Counted from the first letter of the stretch, positions 43,587 through 51,390 are shown. The stretch: 64,000 nucleotides of DNA from Flavobacterium branchiicola (GCF_018383905.1 NZ_JAGYWA010000001.1:577518-641517); one strand, 5' to 3'. The notes: a model not told the origin generated them from the letters alone. A program made the numbers and translations.

Positions 43587-46001
43587 TTATCCTTTATCTG
43601 ATAATCTCAAAATATCTCCGAAAACTCCTCTCGCTGTTACAGCAGAACCTGCACCGGCTCCCTGAATTACGATTGGACGATCTCCGTAAGATTCTGTGTA
43701 AATTTCGAAGAACGAATCAGAACCTTTTAATCCACCAAGTGCTGTGTCTGATGGAACAGAAACTAATTTCACTTCAAGATTTCCTTTATCATTTTGCAAA
43801 TCTCCAGACAATTCACCAATGTATCTTAATACGTGATTTGGCTTCTGATCTGCTTTTATTTTCTCATAAATCGGGTCGAATTCTTTTAATTTGGTTAAGA
43901 AATCAGCGACATTTCCTTCACGTAAATGTTCCGGAATTAAATTCTGAATTGAGATTTCTTCAAACTCGTTTTGCAAATCTAATTCTCTTGCCAAAATCAA
44001 TAATTTTCTTCCCACATCATTTCCGCATAAATCCTCACGCGGATCTGGTTCTGTATATCCGTTATCAATTGCTTCTTGCAGAATTTCACTAAACGGAGCC
44101 TCTTTTGCAGAGAAATTATTGAATAAATAACTTAATGTTCCAGAGAAAACTCCTTTAATTTTTGTGATATTTTCACCAGAAAGATGTAATAATTTTATGG
44201 TATCAATTAATGGTAAACCTGCACCAACATTGGTTTCGTATAAATAATTCTTCTGGTTTTCAGCCAAAGCTTTTCTTAGTTCTTTATAAAAACCATAACT
44301 TAATGTATTAGCTACTTTGTTTGACGAAATCAAATCAAAACTGCTTTCTACAAGCGGAACATAGTTTTCTACAAAAGTTGCACTTGCTGTATTATCAATT
44401 GCAATTAAGTTTTCTAAATGATACTCATTTGCATAAGCGATAATATCATTTAAAGTATACGCTTCTCCTTTAGTTTCGATGTCACTTTTCCAATTTGAAG
44501 TTACGCCATTTTTATTTAAAAGCAGTTTTTTAGAATTCGCAATTGCAAAAACATTCAGCTTGACATCTTTGCGCTTTTCAATTGCTGCAGCCGATTCTAA
44601 AATCTGATTGATCAAAGTTCCGCCAACTAATCCGTGACCGAAAATAGCAATATTGATTTTTTTAGAAACTCCAAAAATCTCTCCGTGAATTACATTTAAA
44701 GCTTTGTTTAGCTCTTCTTTTTTAACAACCAAACTCACGTTTTTACCCGTAACCGTATTGTTGAATAAAATTGGAACAATTTTATTTTTGATTAAAGCTG
44801 TATAAGGTTTATGGAAAGTACTCAAATCCTGACCAATAATCGAAATTACAGATACATTATCGGTAACTGTAATCTGGTTTACATCTTTAGAATAAAAGTC
44901 GTTTTCAAACTCTTTTTCCAACTCAACCATTGCAAGCGTTGCTTTGTCTTTGGCTACAACCAATCCGATTCCTCTTTCTGAAGAACCTTGCGAAATGATA
45001 CTTACACTGATATTATGATCGCCCATTACTTTGAAGATCCTGGCATCAACTCCAGATTTTCCAAGTAATCCGCGTCCTTCAAGATTTACTAAAGACACAT
45101 TTTCTAAAACAGAAAGCGTTTTGATTCCTTCTTTTTGAGAATTTGATGTGATTAGGGTTCCGTGATTTTCGTGATTAAATGTATTTAAAATACGAAGCGG
45201 AATATTTTTTTCTAATAATGGAATAATGGTTTTAGCGTGCAAAATTGTTGCTCCAAAATTCGCTAATTCATTCGCTTCATTAAACGATAGAAATTCGATC
45301 TTTTTAGCATCAGCAACCAAATCCGGGTTTGCGGTGTAGATTCCGTCAACATGCGTGAAATTTTGAAGTTCTTCGGCATCTAAATAATTAGCAATTAACG
45401 AAGCGGTATAGTTACTTCCGTTTCTTCCTAAAGTTGTGGTGTCGTTATTGTTGTTTGAACCAATGAAACCTGTTACGATATTCACCGTTTCTCCGTTATG
45501 AAGTTTAAAATAATTGATAACGTTTTTCTTTGAAAGTTGTTCCAAAGGCTGAGCATCTCCAAATTTAGAATCGGTTTTAAGTAATTCTCTCGTATCAACA
45601 AAGTTTGCAGGAATACCTTTTTCAACCAAAATTGCAGTCAGTAATTTAGCCGAAAGTAATTCACCTTTAGACAAAATCTGATCTTTAATTTTATGACTGT
45701 AATCTCCAATAAGACTTACACCTTCAAAAAGTTTATCTAATACGTTGAATTCTTCAGATAAATCTACATGCGGAAAATCTGAAACCTGATACGCTTTGAA
45801 ACTTTCTAATAATGGTTTGTAATTCCCGTTTTTAGCTGCAATTCTAAGAATATCTTCTAATTCGTCTGTTGCGTTTCCACGTGCAGAAACGACTACGGCA
45901 ATTTGCTCGCCCTGATTTATTTTATCCGAAATGATTGAAACTACTTTATTTAACCCTTCTCCGTTTGATAACGATTTACCTCCAAATTTTAATACTTTCA
46001 T
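43587..46001 (-). CDS. thrA: Bifunctional aspartokinase / homoserine dehydrogenase I
   Basis: This 804-residue fusion carries the kinase N-terminus (MKVLKFGGKSLSNGEGLNKV, then TLGRNGSNYTASLIANYLDA), a regulatory ACT pair near residues 310-450 (SVDARIFKVMGDHNISVSII-type), and the dehydrogenase from about residue 465 (IAIFGHGLVGGTLI, SSNKVANTL, TNVGAGLPLIDTI, TEPDPREDLCGNDVGRK). It gives aspartyl phosphate and homoserine. The gene begins 1 base after metX, so homoserine is made and acetylated from one transcript under an S-box. A separate dehydrogenase-like paralogue is at 48122-49210. Confidence 0.95.
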   Translation of the reverse strand: MKVLKFGGKSLSNGEGLNKVVSIISDKINQGEQIAVVVSARGNATDELEDILRIAAKNGNYKPLLESFKAYQVSDFPHVDLSEEFNVLDKLFEGVSLIGDYSHKIKDQILSKGELLSAKLLTAILVEKGIPANFVDTRELLKTDSKFGDAQPLEQLSKKNVINYFKLHNGETVNIVTGFIGSNNNNDTTTLGRNGSNYTASLIANYLDAEELQNFTHVDGIYTANPDLVADAKKIEFLSFNEANELANFGATILHAKTIIPLLEKNIPLRILNTFNHENHGTLITSNSQKEGIKTLSVLENVSLVNLEGRGLLGKSGVDARIFKVMGDHNISVSIISQGSSERGIGLVVAKDKATLAMVELEKEFENDFYSKDVNQITVTDNVSVISIIGQDLSTFHKPYTALIKNKIVPILFNNTVTGKNVSLVVKKEELNKALNVIHGEIFGVSKKINIAIFGHGLVGGTLINQILESAAAIEKRKDVKLNVFAIANSKKLLLNKNGVTSNWKSDIETKGEAYTLNDIIAYANEYHLENLIAIDNTASATFVENYVPLVESSFDLISSNKVANTLSYGFYKELRKALAENQKNYLYETNVGAGLPLIDTIKLLHLSGENITKIKGVFSGTLSYLFNNFSAKEAPFSEILQEAIDNGYTEPDPREDLCGNDVGRKLLILARELDLQNEFEEISIQNLIPEHLREGNVADFLTKLKEFDPIYEKIKADQKPNHVLRYIGELSGDLQNDKGNLEVKLVSVPSDTALGGLKGSDSFFEIYTESYGDRPIVIQGAGAGSAVTARGVFGDILRLSDKG

Positions 46002-46002
46002 T

Positions 46003-46992
46003 TTATTTTGTTATTGTTTCTGCCTTAAAAATATCGGCAAGTAAATGATCTAATTGTTTGTACTCGATTAAAAAAGCGTCATGCCCGTGAACAGAATCTA
46101 TTTCACTATACGTAACATTTTCTTTAAACTTTTTTAATTCATTATAAGTTTCCAGATTTTCTTTTGGTGTAAAAAACAAATCTGAATTGATGGCAACGAT
46201 ATGAATCGCTGCATTTGATTTGGATAGTAACGTTTCAAAATCGGCACTATTCCTAGTAATATCTATGGTTTTCAGCAATTGATTCATCAATTTATAAGAT
46301 GACAATTGGTAGCGTTTCTGCAATTTCTTGCCGTGGTGCGCCAACCAGCTTTCTATATTAAAGATTGAAAGATCAGAATGAACAGTTCGCTTAAATTTCT
46401 CTTTGAATGATTCCGGCGATCTGTAACAAAGCATGGCATGAATTCTGGCATCTTCAACCGGTTTTGAAGAATTGTTCAGGATTTGCTCTTGTAAGTAACA
46501 ATTGGCAATCATCCAGTCGGTCGATTTCCAGTCGGTTGCAATCGGAATTAGATGTTCTGTAATGTTTGGTTCTAATGCAAGGATTTCCCACGCTATTCCG
46601 CCTCCAACAGAACCTCCAATTATAGCAAATACATGTTCGATATTTAAAGCTCTTAAACCTTTAATAAAAATGCTCGCAATGTCTCTTGTGGTAAAGTCCA
46701 GATAATTGTTGATTTCAAACGAATCATTTCCGTTTCCGGGAACATTAAATGCCAAAACGGTGTATTTATTAGTGTCGATTGTTTTTTCGTCGCCAATTAA
46801 GTCATTCCACCAGCCGTTTTCGCCAGTAACCTGTGCATTTCCTGTTAGGGCATGATTAACCAAAACAATTGGAGCTGTATGCAAAGGCAAGCCGGAAAGG
46901 GTAAAACTTAACGGTAATGATGAATATATCGCACCACTTTCTGTGATGAAATCTTTAATTATGATGGGACTTGGTATATTTTCCAATTTCAA
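46003..46992 (-). CDS. metX: Homoserine O-acetyltransferase
   Basis: This 329-residue alpha/beta-hydrolase-fold acyltransferase has VLVNHALTGNAQVTG near residue 45, the nucleophile elbow AIIGGSVGGGIAWE (serine), and a C-terminal histidine in EIDSVHGHDAFLIEY. It acetylates homoserine for direct sulfhydrylation by MetY or MetZ. It is slightly shorter than typical MetX (about 350-380). It is the first gene behind the S-box at 47068-47172 and is directly followed by thrA. Confidence 0.92.
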   Translation of the reverse strand: MKLENIPSPIIIKDFITESGAIYSSLPLSFTLSGLPLHTAPIVLVNHALTGNAQVTGENGWWNDLIGDEKTIDTNKYTVLAFNVPGNGNDSFEINNYLDFTTRDIASIFIKGLRALNIEHVFAIIGGSVGGGIAWEILALEPNITEHLIPIATDWKSTDWMIANCYLQEQILNNSSKPVEDARIHAMLCYRSPESFKEKFKRTVHSDLSIFNIESWLAHHGKKLQKRYQLSSYKLMNQLLKTIDITRNSADFETLLSKSNAAIHIVAINSDLFFTPKENLETYNELKKFKENVTYSEIDSVHGHDAFLIEYKQLDHLLADIFKAETITK

Positions 46993-47361
46993 ATCTTTTT
47001 ATTATTGATTTGTATGTGGAAATATTAGAAAGAAAGTCTAGAAGTTGAAACTAGAAAAATTCTTGTTGTTATCTTTCCACGTTTGGGCGTGGTAGAATGC
47101 AGCACCTTCTTCGATTTAACGAAGGGTTGCTAAGGATTCATCGGGTCTAATCCCTCGTCCTTTCTTTATAACATTTCAATACGTTTTTGAACTTAAAGGT
47201 GCAAATTAACTACTAATTTCTTAAACAAACAAATTAAATCGAAACGATTCCTCGATTTCTTAAACATTATTCAATCAAAAACTATTATACGCAAAAAATT
47301 ACCGAACAAGTAGCTCAGTAAAATTAAGCAGGTTTCACCCTATTTTATGACTCTTTTTAAT
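46993..47361. other. Gene-free leader region of metX
   Basis: This 369-base gap contains the promoter-like pair at about 47192-47220, the S-box at 47068-47172 and about 75 bases of leader before metX. The part from 47225 to 47361 shows no gene or clear terminator for the small protein gene above it. Read-through from the Cys/Met attenuated unit into metX is therefore possible. Confidence 0.6.
47068..47172 (-). promoter_or_regulatory. S-box (SAM-I) riboswitch before metX-thrA
   Basis: The minus strand gives P1 GTTAT, GAGGGATTAGACCCGATGAA, CCTTAGCAACC, a P3 hairpin, GAAGGTGCTGCATTCTACC, a P4 hairpin CCACGCCCAAACGTGG, and closing ATAAC. The core is nearly identical to the metH S-box. SAM should repress metX and thrA. 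A weak hairpin TCTAG/CTAGA with a CT-rich tail lies at about 47037-47059 and might act as the expression platform. Confidence 0.92.
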
Positions 47362-47565
47362 TTAGATAAAAAGTGTTTCATTTTCTTTTGAATACATCAA
47401 AAACAATAAAGAATCAGCTTCTTTTTTCACCTCTTTTTTGTCTGTCTCAGTTATTCCGAATCTAGGATGAACTAATTCATTGATTGGTGGTGGCGGATTG
47501 TTTCTTTTAGCTCTCAAGCTTTTCAATGTCAAAAATGTTTTTGATAAGTAGTTTAGTGTGCTCAT
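47362..47565 (-). CDS. Small protein of unknown function, 67 residues (attenuator-associated family)
   Basis: I do not recognise a known family. The sequence starts MSTLNYLSKTFLTLK, has a proline run PPPPINEL, a charged helix (TETDKKEVKKEAD) and ends SLLFLMYSKENETLFI. The 62-residue protein at 50879-51067 has the same layout: MxTLN start and SLLFxMYxxEE end. Both genes lie directly behind a Met/Cys leader peptide and a terminator with the core CCCTTTTGGTA. It has no signal peptide. A role in sulfur amino-acid control or metabolism is inference from this repeated context. Confidence 0.65.
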   Translation of the reverse strand: MSTLNYLSKTFLTLKSLRAKRNNPPPPINELVHPRFGITETDKKEVKKEADSLLFLMYSKENETLFI

Positions 47566-47641
47566 GATATTTAAGTTTAAGTTAGTTTGCGTTTTATAAT
47601 CTTTACTTTTTCTTTAATTCTTTGTTATGCCAGATAAATGG

Positions 47642-47682
47642 AATAAAAAAACCCTTTTGGGTTTCTAATACCAAAAGGGTTT
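47642..47682 (-). terminator. Attenuator terminator before the 67-residue protein
   Basis: The minus strand has AAACCCTTTTGG paired with CCAAAAGGGTTT, then seven T residues. The segment TACTAAAAG just after the leader stop codon can pair with CTTTTGGTA of the 5' arm (9 bp, one G-U), which would prevent this hairpin. Confidence 0.85.
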
Positions 47683-47714
47683 AAGTTTTTTACAACTTAT
47701 ATATACTTTTAGTA

Positions 47715-47816
47715 TCAACAGACACATACACAAATACGTGCGACGTTAAACATCTTGTTCATCTGTAGGGATTTATTCATCTGTGATTTATTTGCTATTT
47801 TAAAAAAATCTTGCAT
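47715..47816 (-). CDS. Cys-rich leader peptide (regulatory), up to 33 residues
   Basis: The frame starts MQDFFKIANK at 47816 or at the in-frame ATGs at 47780 and 47762. It ends with the run RICVCVC before TGA at 47715-47717. Three of the last five codons are TGT. It lies between a promoter and an intrinsic terminator, the setting of amino-acid leader peptides. Ribosome stalling on the Cys codons would favour read-through. Which ATG is used is uncertain. Confidence 0.65.
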   Translation of the reverse strand: MQDFFKIANKSQMNKSLQMNKMFNVARICVCVC

Positions 47817-47918
47817 TTAATTTTTCTATTAGTTGGCTTTTTGATGTGATTAATATCTAAAAGCAATCATTTTATTTAACAATTAAGGGGCTGATTTTAA
47901 CAGATCTTACTTGTCTTA

Positions 47919-47949
47919 CAAATTTGCGAATTTTTTTTTAATATTCCAA
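47919..47949 (-). promoter_or_regulatory. Promoter of the Cys-leader unit
   Basis: TTG (47947-47949), 20 bases, then CAAATTTG (47919-47926) on the minus strand. The 12-base word TTCGCAAATTTG is shared exactly with the promoter of the attenuated TonB receptor (54599-54610). Confidence 0.6.
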
Positions 47950-48121
47950 GTTATAAAAGCTTAATTATTCCTAAAAAACGTTAAAAAACAGCATTTTAAC
48001 GTTAAAAAACATCTTACAAAATCAAGTTTTCAAATAAGTACGGTTTTATCTTACAAAAAATTAACTAACTTTTCTGTTTCAATCTGTCAAAGAACTCTTT
48101 TTCTATTATTTTAAAAACCAC

Positions 48122-49210
48122 TTACAGCCAGACTGCTTCCTTATTTTTTATTTTGTCGGCTACTTTTAAAATATCAGTAATTATTCCTCTCGAAATTGCC
48201 TGTTTACAGGGCGATGCGCTTTTGATTACAATCGGGACCTCAGCATAAGATTGTGTATAAATTTCGAAAATAGAATCTGAACCTTTTAACTGACCTATTG
48301 CAGATGTAATGGGCTCTGAAACCAATTTTACTTCGAGTTTATTTTTAGCAACATCAAATTCTCCTATGTATCGAAGTACATGATCGTCTGATTGTGCTAT
48401 TTTTTCAATCTTAAACGATTTGTCAATGGCATCTTTATTAAGGATTCCGTTTTTCTCTAAATGTTCTTCTTTTATAATAGAGTTGATTTTTATATCTGAA
48501 AGTTCAAAATCCTTCCCGATTTCTCTCGTCAAAATCAGTAGTTTTCTTGCGGTATCATTTCCTGATAAATCTTCTTTAAAAGTAGAACGCATTAATCCTA
48601 ATAAACTCGCATCTTTTAATATCGAAGAAAAAGAATTATCCTCATTAGAAAAACGGTTAAAAACATAACTTAGATGATCGGAAAAAACGCCTCTGATCTT
48701 GGTGATTTTTTCGCCTGAATAATACAAATCTCTTAATGTTTGTAAAACCGGAAAACCTGTATCTACCGAAGTTTCATATAAAAACTCCTTGTCGTATTTT
48801 TTTAGGTTTTCTCTTAATTGCTTATACAAATCGATTGGCAATGTGTTGGCTTTTTTATTTACGGCAACAATATTGAATCCGTTTTCTATTAAGGTATTAT
48901 AATGACCAATTAACTCGTCACTGGCTGTGGCATCTACTGCAATGAGGTTTTCAAATTCATTTTCTTTTGCAAACCCAACAATATCTTCGACCTTAAAAGG
49001 AACTGCCAATTCTCTAAAATTAGTTTCCCAGGCATATCCAACACCTTCTTTCTCGAAAAAAGCTACTGTAGAATTGGTAATAATTGGAAAATGAAAATCG
49101 ATATTTTTGCTCTGAAGAAAAAACTCCTGACTTTCTATAATCTGATTGATTAATGTACTTCCGATATTTCCAATCCCAAAAAGGATAATATTTATTTTAA
49201 GCTTTGACAT
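48122..49210 (-). CDS. Homoserine-dehydrogenase-like protein, stand-alone paralogue of ThrA C-terminus
   Basis: The start is set at 49210 (MSKLKINIILFGIGNIGSTL) because the nine residues before it look like spacer. The protein of about 362 residues aligns end to end with the dehydrogenase part of ThrA: LIAVDATAS for LIAIDNTAS, KLLILTREI for KLLILAREL, LKGSDSIFEIYTQSYAE for LKGSDSFFEIYTESYGD. It differs at active-site positions: YTEPDPREDL becomes LMRSTFKEDL, VGAGLP becomes VDTGFP, and FSGTLSY becomes FSDHLSY. It lies downstream of metY. It may have lost or changed activity. Confidence 0.8.
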   Translation of the reverse strand: MSKLKINIILFGIGNIGSTLINQIIESQEFFLQSKNIDFHFPIITNSTVAFFEKEGVGYAWETNFRELAVPFKVEDIVGFAKENEFENLIAVDATASDELIGHYNTLIENGFNIVAVNKKANTLPIDLYKQLRENLKKYDKEFLYETSVDTGFPVLQTLRDLYYSGEKITKIRGVFSDHLSYVFNRFSNEDNSFSSILKDASLLGLMRSTFKEDLSGNDTARKLLILTREIGKDFELSDIKINSIIKEEHLEKNGILNKDAIDKSFKIEKIAQSDDHVLRYIGEFDVAKNKLEVKLVSEPITSAIGQLKGSDSIFEIYTQSYAEVPIVIKSASPCKQAISRGIITDILKVADKIKNKEAVWL

Positions 49211-49227
49211 AATTTTTGAATTTAAAT

Positions 49228-49400
49228 ATTTAACCATATAAGTTATATCAGGTTACTCAATGCAAACCCTGCGTATAATTTAATGCTATTGTTCCTGATA
49301 ATTAGACGCACGACAGTGCGTTTCTGCTAAAATGAACTTATATAACTTATATGGTTCATTTTAGACGCACTGCAGTGCGTCTCTCCATATAATATATATG
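49228..49400. repeat. Compound palindromic repeat (ATATAAGTTATAT and GACGCACTGCAGTGCGTC)
   Basis: The 283-base gap between metY and the dehydrogenase-like gene contains several nested elements. They are AACCATATAAGTTATAT, CGCACGACAGTGCG, the hairpin TAAAATGAAC/GTTCATTTTA (49328-49363) around ACTTATATAACTTATATGG, and the perfect palindrome at 49364-49381. The ACTTATATRACTTATATGGTT word is shared with the long hairpin at 39402-39485. Confidence 0.75.
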
Positions 49401-49493
49401 GTTTAAATTTTATAGTGATTTTATTTATAAAAAATCACCTCTAGCAGAACTCACACCGCTAAAGGCAATTTTTCAAACAAAAAACAAAAAAAC

Positions 49494-50798
49494 CTAGTTC
49501 TTATTGATGCTGTATTGCGATTGTGCAATGTTTTCAAAAACAGTTTGCAGATCGACAATTAAGTCATCGATGTCTTCTATCCCAACAGAAAGGCGAATCA
49601 AATCTTTTGACACTCCAGTTTCCAGTTGCTCTTCATCAGACAATTGTTGGTGGGTTGTGCTCGCCGGGTGAATAATTAGCGATTTTGTATCGCCAATATT
49701 AGCTAAGAGCGAGAAAAGTTTGGTTTCGTCTACTACTTTCTTAGCTGCATCAAAACCACCTTTTAATCCAAATGTGATAACACCACTTTGCCCTTCCGGC
49801 AAATATTGTTTGGCCAAATCATTGTATTTACTTGATTTTAATCCTGGATAATTTACCCATACCACTTCTTCTTGTTTCTCTAGCCATTCTGCTAAAGCCA
49901 AAGCATTTTCGCTGTGTTTTTTAATTCGGATAGGAAGTGTTTCTAATCCCTGAATAATCTGAAAGGCATTAAACGGACTCAAAGCAGCACCAAAATCACG
50001 CAGACCTTCTATTCGTGCTTTTGCTATAAAGGCCGCATTTCCTAAAGCTTCGTGATATACTAATCCATGATATCCTGCAGATGGTTCCGTAAATTCAGGG
50101 AATTTCCCATTTGACCAATCAAAATTTCCGGCATCAATGATAACACCTCCTAATGAAGTTCCGTTTCCGGCGATATATTTAGTTAAGGAATGAATTACAA
50201 TATCGGCACCATATTTAATTGGGTTTAATAAATAAGGTGTCGCAACTGTATTATCTACAATAAATGGCACTTTGAATGCTTTGGCTTCTGCCGAAATTCC
50301 TTTTAGATCCAGAACATCCAATTTTGGATTCCCCAATGATTCAACAAAAAATGCTCTTGTGTTTTCTTTTGCCGCTTTAGTGAAATTTTCCGGTTTTGAA
50401 GGATCTACAAAAGTGGTTGTGATTCCTAATCTTGGCAAAGTCACTTTTAAAAGGTTATAAGTTCCTCCATACAAACTATTTGAAGCTACAATATGATCTC
50501 CTGCTTTTAGTAAAGTCAATAATGTTGTCGAGATTGCAGAAGCACCCGATGCTGTAACCACCGCACCTATTCCGCCTTCAAGTGCCGCCAATCGTTGCTC
50601 TAAAATATCGTTTGTTGGATTGTTTAATCTGGTGTAAATAAATCCGGCTTCGGCAAGACCAAATAAATTGGCAGCGTGATCTGAATTATTAAAGACATAA
50701 GAGGATGTCTGATAAATTGGCACTGCTCTTGTTCCTGCGTTTTTAGTAACATCGTGTCCTGCGTGTAATGCGTTTGTTGCAAATTTTTGTGTACTCAT
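49494..50798 (-). CDS. metY: O-acetylhomoserine sulfhydrylase (O-acetylhomoserine aminocarboxypropyltransferase)
   Basis: This 434-residue PLP enzyme of the Cys/Met family has FATNALHAGHDVTKNAGTRA, the long-form MetY insert (NFDWSNGKFPEFTEPSAGYH) and the PLP lysine in IVIHSLTKYIAGNGTSLGG. It condenses O-acetylhomoserine from MetX with sulfide to give homocysteine. It follows the 62-residue protein at 50879-51067 and so is controlled by the Met/Cys attenuator at 51094-51240. A second, MetZ-type enzyme exists at 41228-42400. Confidence 0.93.
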   Translation of the reverse strand: MSTQKFATNALHAGHDVTKNAGTRAVPIYQTSSYVFNNSDHAANLFGLAEAGFIYTRLNNPTNDILEQRLAALEGGIGAVVTASGASAISTTLLTLLKAGDHIVASNSLYGGTYNLLKVTLPRLGITTTFVDPSKPENFTKAAKENTRAFFVESLGNPKLDVLDLKGISAEAKAFKVPFIVDNTVATPYLLNPIKYGADIVIHSLTKYIAGNGTSLGGVIIDAGNFDWSNGKFPEFTEPSAGYHGLVYHEALGNAAFIAKARIEGLRDFGAALSPFNAFQIIQGLETLPIRIKKHSENALALAEWLEKQEEVVWVNYPGLKSSKYNDLAKQYLPEGQSGVITFGLKGGFDAAKKVVDETKLFSLLANIGDTKSLIIHPASTTHQQLSDEEQLETGVSKDLIRLSVGIEDIDDLIVDLQTVFENIAQSQYSINKN

Positions 50799-50878
50799 GA
50801 TTTCTTAGTTTTTAGATATTGTTAATACGTTATATATTGTAATAGATTTTTGAAATTGTTGTTGAATTTTAGAAGAGT

Positions 50879-51067
50879 TTAAACAAGGAAATAGTCTCCT
50901 TCTTCCTCCAGTTCATACATTTGAAACAGTAGTGATTTTTGATTTTTCAAATACTGCTCTGATTGTATTCTTGTAACTTCTTTTGCTACTTCTTCTGATT
51001 TATTATTGTTTGTTTGAGAATCGTTTCTCAATAAATATTCTACTGCAATTGAATTTAATGTTTTCAT
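50879..51067 (-). CDS. Small protein of unknown function, 62 residues (attenuator-associated family)
   Basis: A longer open frame starts at 51190, but its first 41 codons read through the attenuator terminator. The start is therefore set at 51067 (MKTLNSIAVEYLLRNDSQ), 27 bases past the hairpin. The end SLLFQMYELEEEGDYFLV mirrors the end of the 67-residue protein at 47362-47565. It is charged and probably helical, with no signal peptide. It is co-transcribed with metY. I recognise no described family. Confidence 0.65.
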   Translation of the reverse strand: MKTLNSIAVEYLLRNDSQTNNNKSEEVAKEVTRIQSEQYLKNQKSLLFQMYELEEEGDYFLV

Positions 51068-51093
51068 GATTTTTAATTTAAAAGTGTTGAAAT

Positions 51094-51128
51094 GAAAAAG
51101 CCCTTTCGGATGGCTACCAAAAGGGCTT
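51094..51128 (-). terminator. Attenuator terminator before the 62-residue protein and metY
   Basis: The 12-bp stem AAGCCCTTTTGG/CCGAAAGGGCTT (one G-U) has a 7-base loop and is followed by TTTCA after the stem. The leader segment TGCCAAAAG at its stop codon can pair with CTTTTGGTA (9 bp) of the 5' arm, giving an antiterminator. Confidence 0.8.
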
Positions 51129-51159
51129 ATAGTTGAAACTATAACAAAGATTTTATCTT

Positions 51160-51240
51160 TCACTTTTGGCAACAGCAAGGTTGGATGCACATTTGCATCA
51201 TACTACAACACATCATATTTTTTCTTGCTATTGTTTTCAT
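51160..51240 (-). CDS. Met/Cys-rich leader peptide (regulatory), 26 residues
   Basis: The frame from the ATG at 51240 starts MKTIARKN, continues MMCCSMMQMC and ends CCCQK before TGA at 51160-51162. It contains six Met and six Cys codons in 26, far above chance. It may alternatively start at the internal ATG at 51216. Between peptide and terminator lie the small hairpins AAAGATAAAATCTTT and TATAGTTTCAACTATA. The layout is that of a trp/his-type attenuator sensing charged Met- and Cys-tRNA. Confidence 0.85.
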   Translation of the reverse strand: MKTIARKNMMCCSMMQMCIQPCCCQK

Positions 51241-51288
51241 TTTAATTAAAATTTAATCCTATTTTTAAATTCGACTAATTCGATAGAG

Positions 51289-51319
51289 TAAATGTAATAA
51301 GTATTTATTTAACCACCAA
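51289..51319 (-). promoter_or_regulatory. Promoter of the Met/Cys-leader unit
   Basis: TTG (51317-51319), 20 bases, then TACATTTA (51289-51296) on the minus strand. The last base deviates from TAnnTTTG. The predicted start near 51282 is about 40 bases before the leader peptide. Confidence 0.5.
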
Positions 51320-51390
51320 ATTAAAAATTGAGTTTTTATAATTAAATATTTTTCTTCCTTTTTATATAGTTGTTTTGTTTTTGAAAATTA

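Larger units (their letters stand above)
47566..48121. other. Gene-free region with Cys leader attenuator
   Basis: This 556-base gap holds the promoter at 47919-47949, the leader peptide at 47715-47816 and the terminator at 47645-47682, followed by 80 bases of leader. From 47950 to 48121 I see only AT-rich sequence with a CGTTAAAAAACA direct repeat (about 47978 and 48000) and no clear terminator for the gene above. Confidence 0.6.

Noticed and set aside
50879..51190. A 103-residue protein starting at 51190.
   Set aside because: The first 41 codons read through the attenuator terminator and overlap the leader peptide in another frame. The start at 51067 gives a protein matching its paralogue at 47362-47565.
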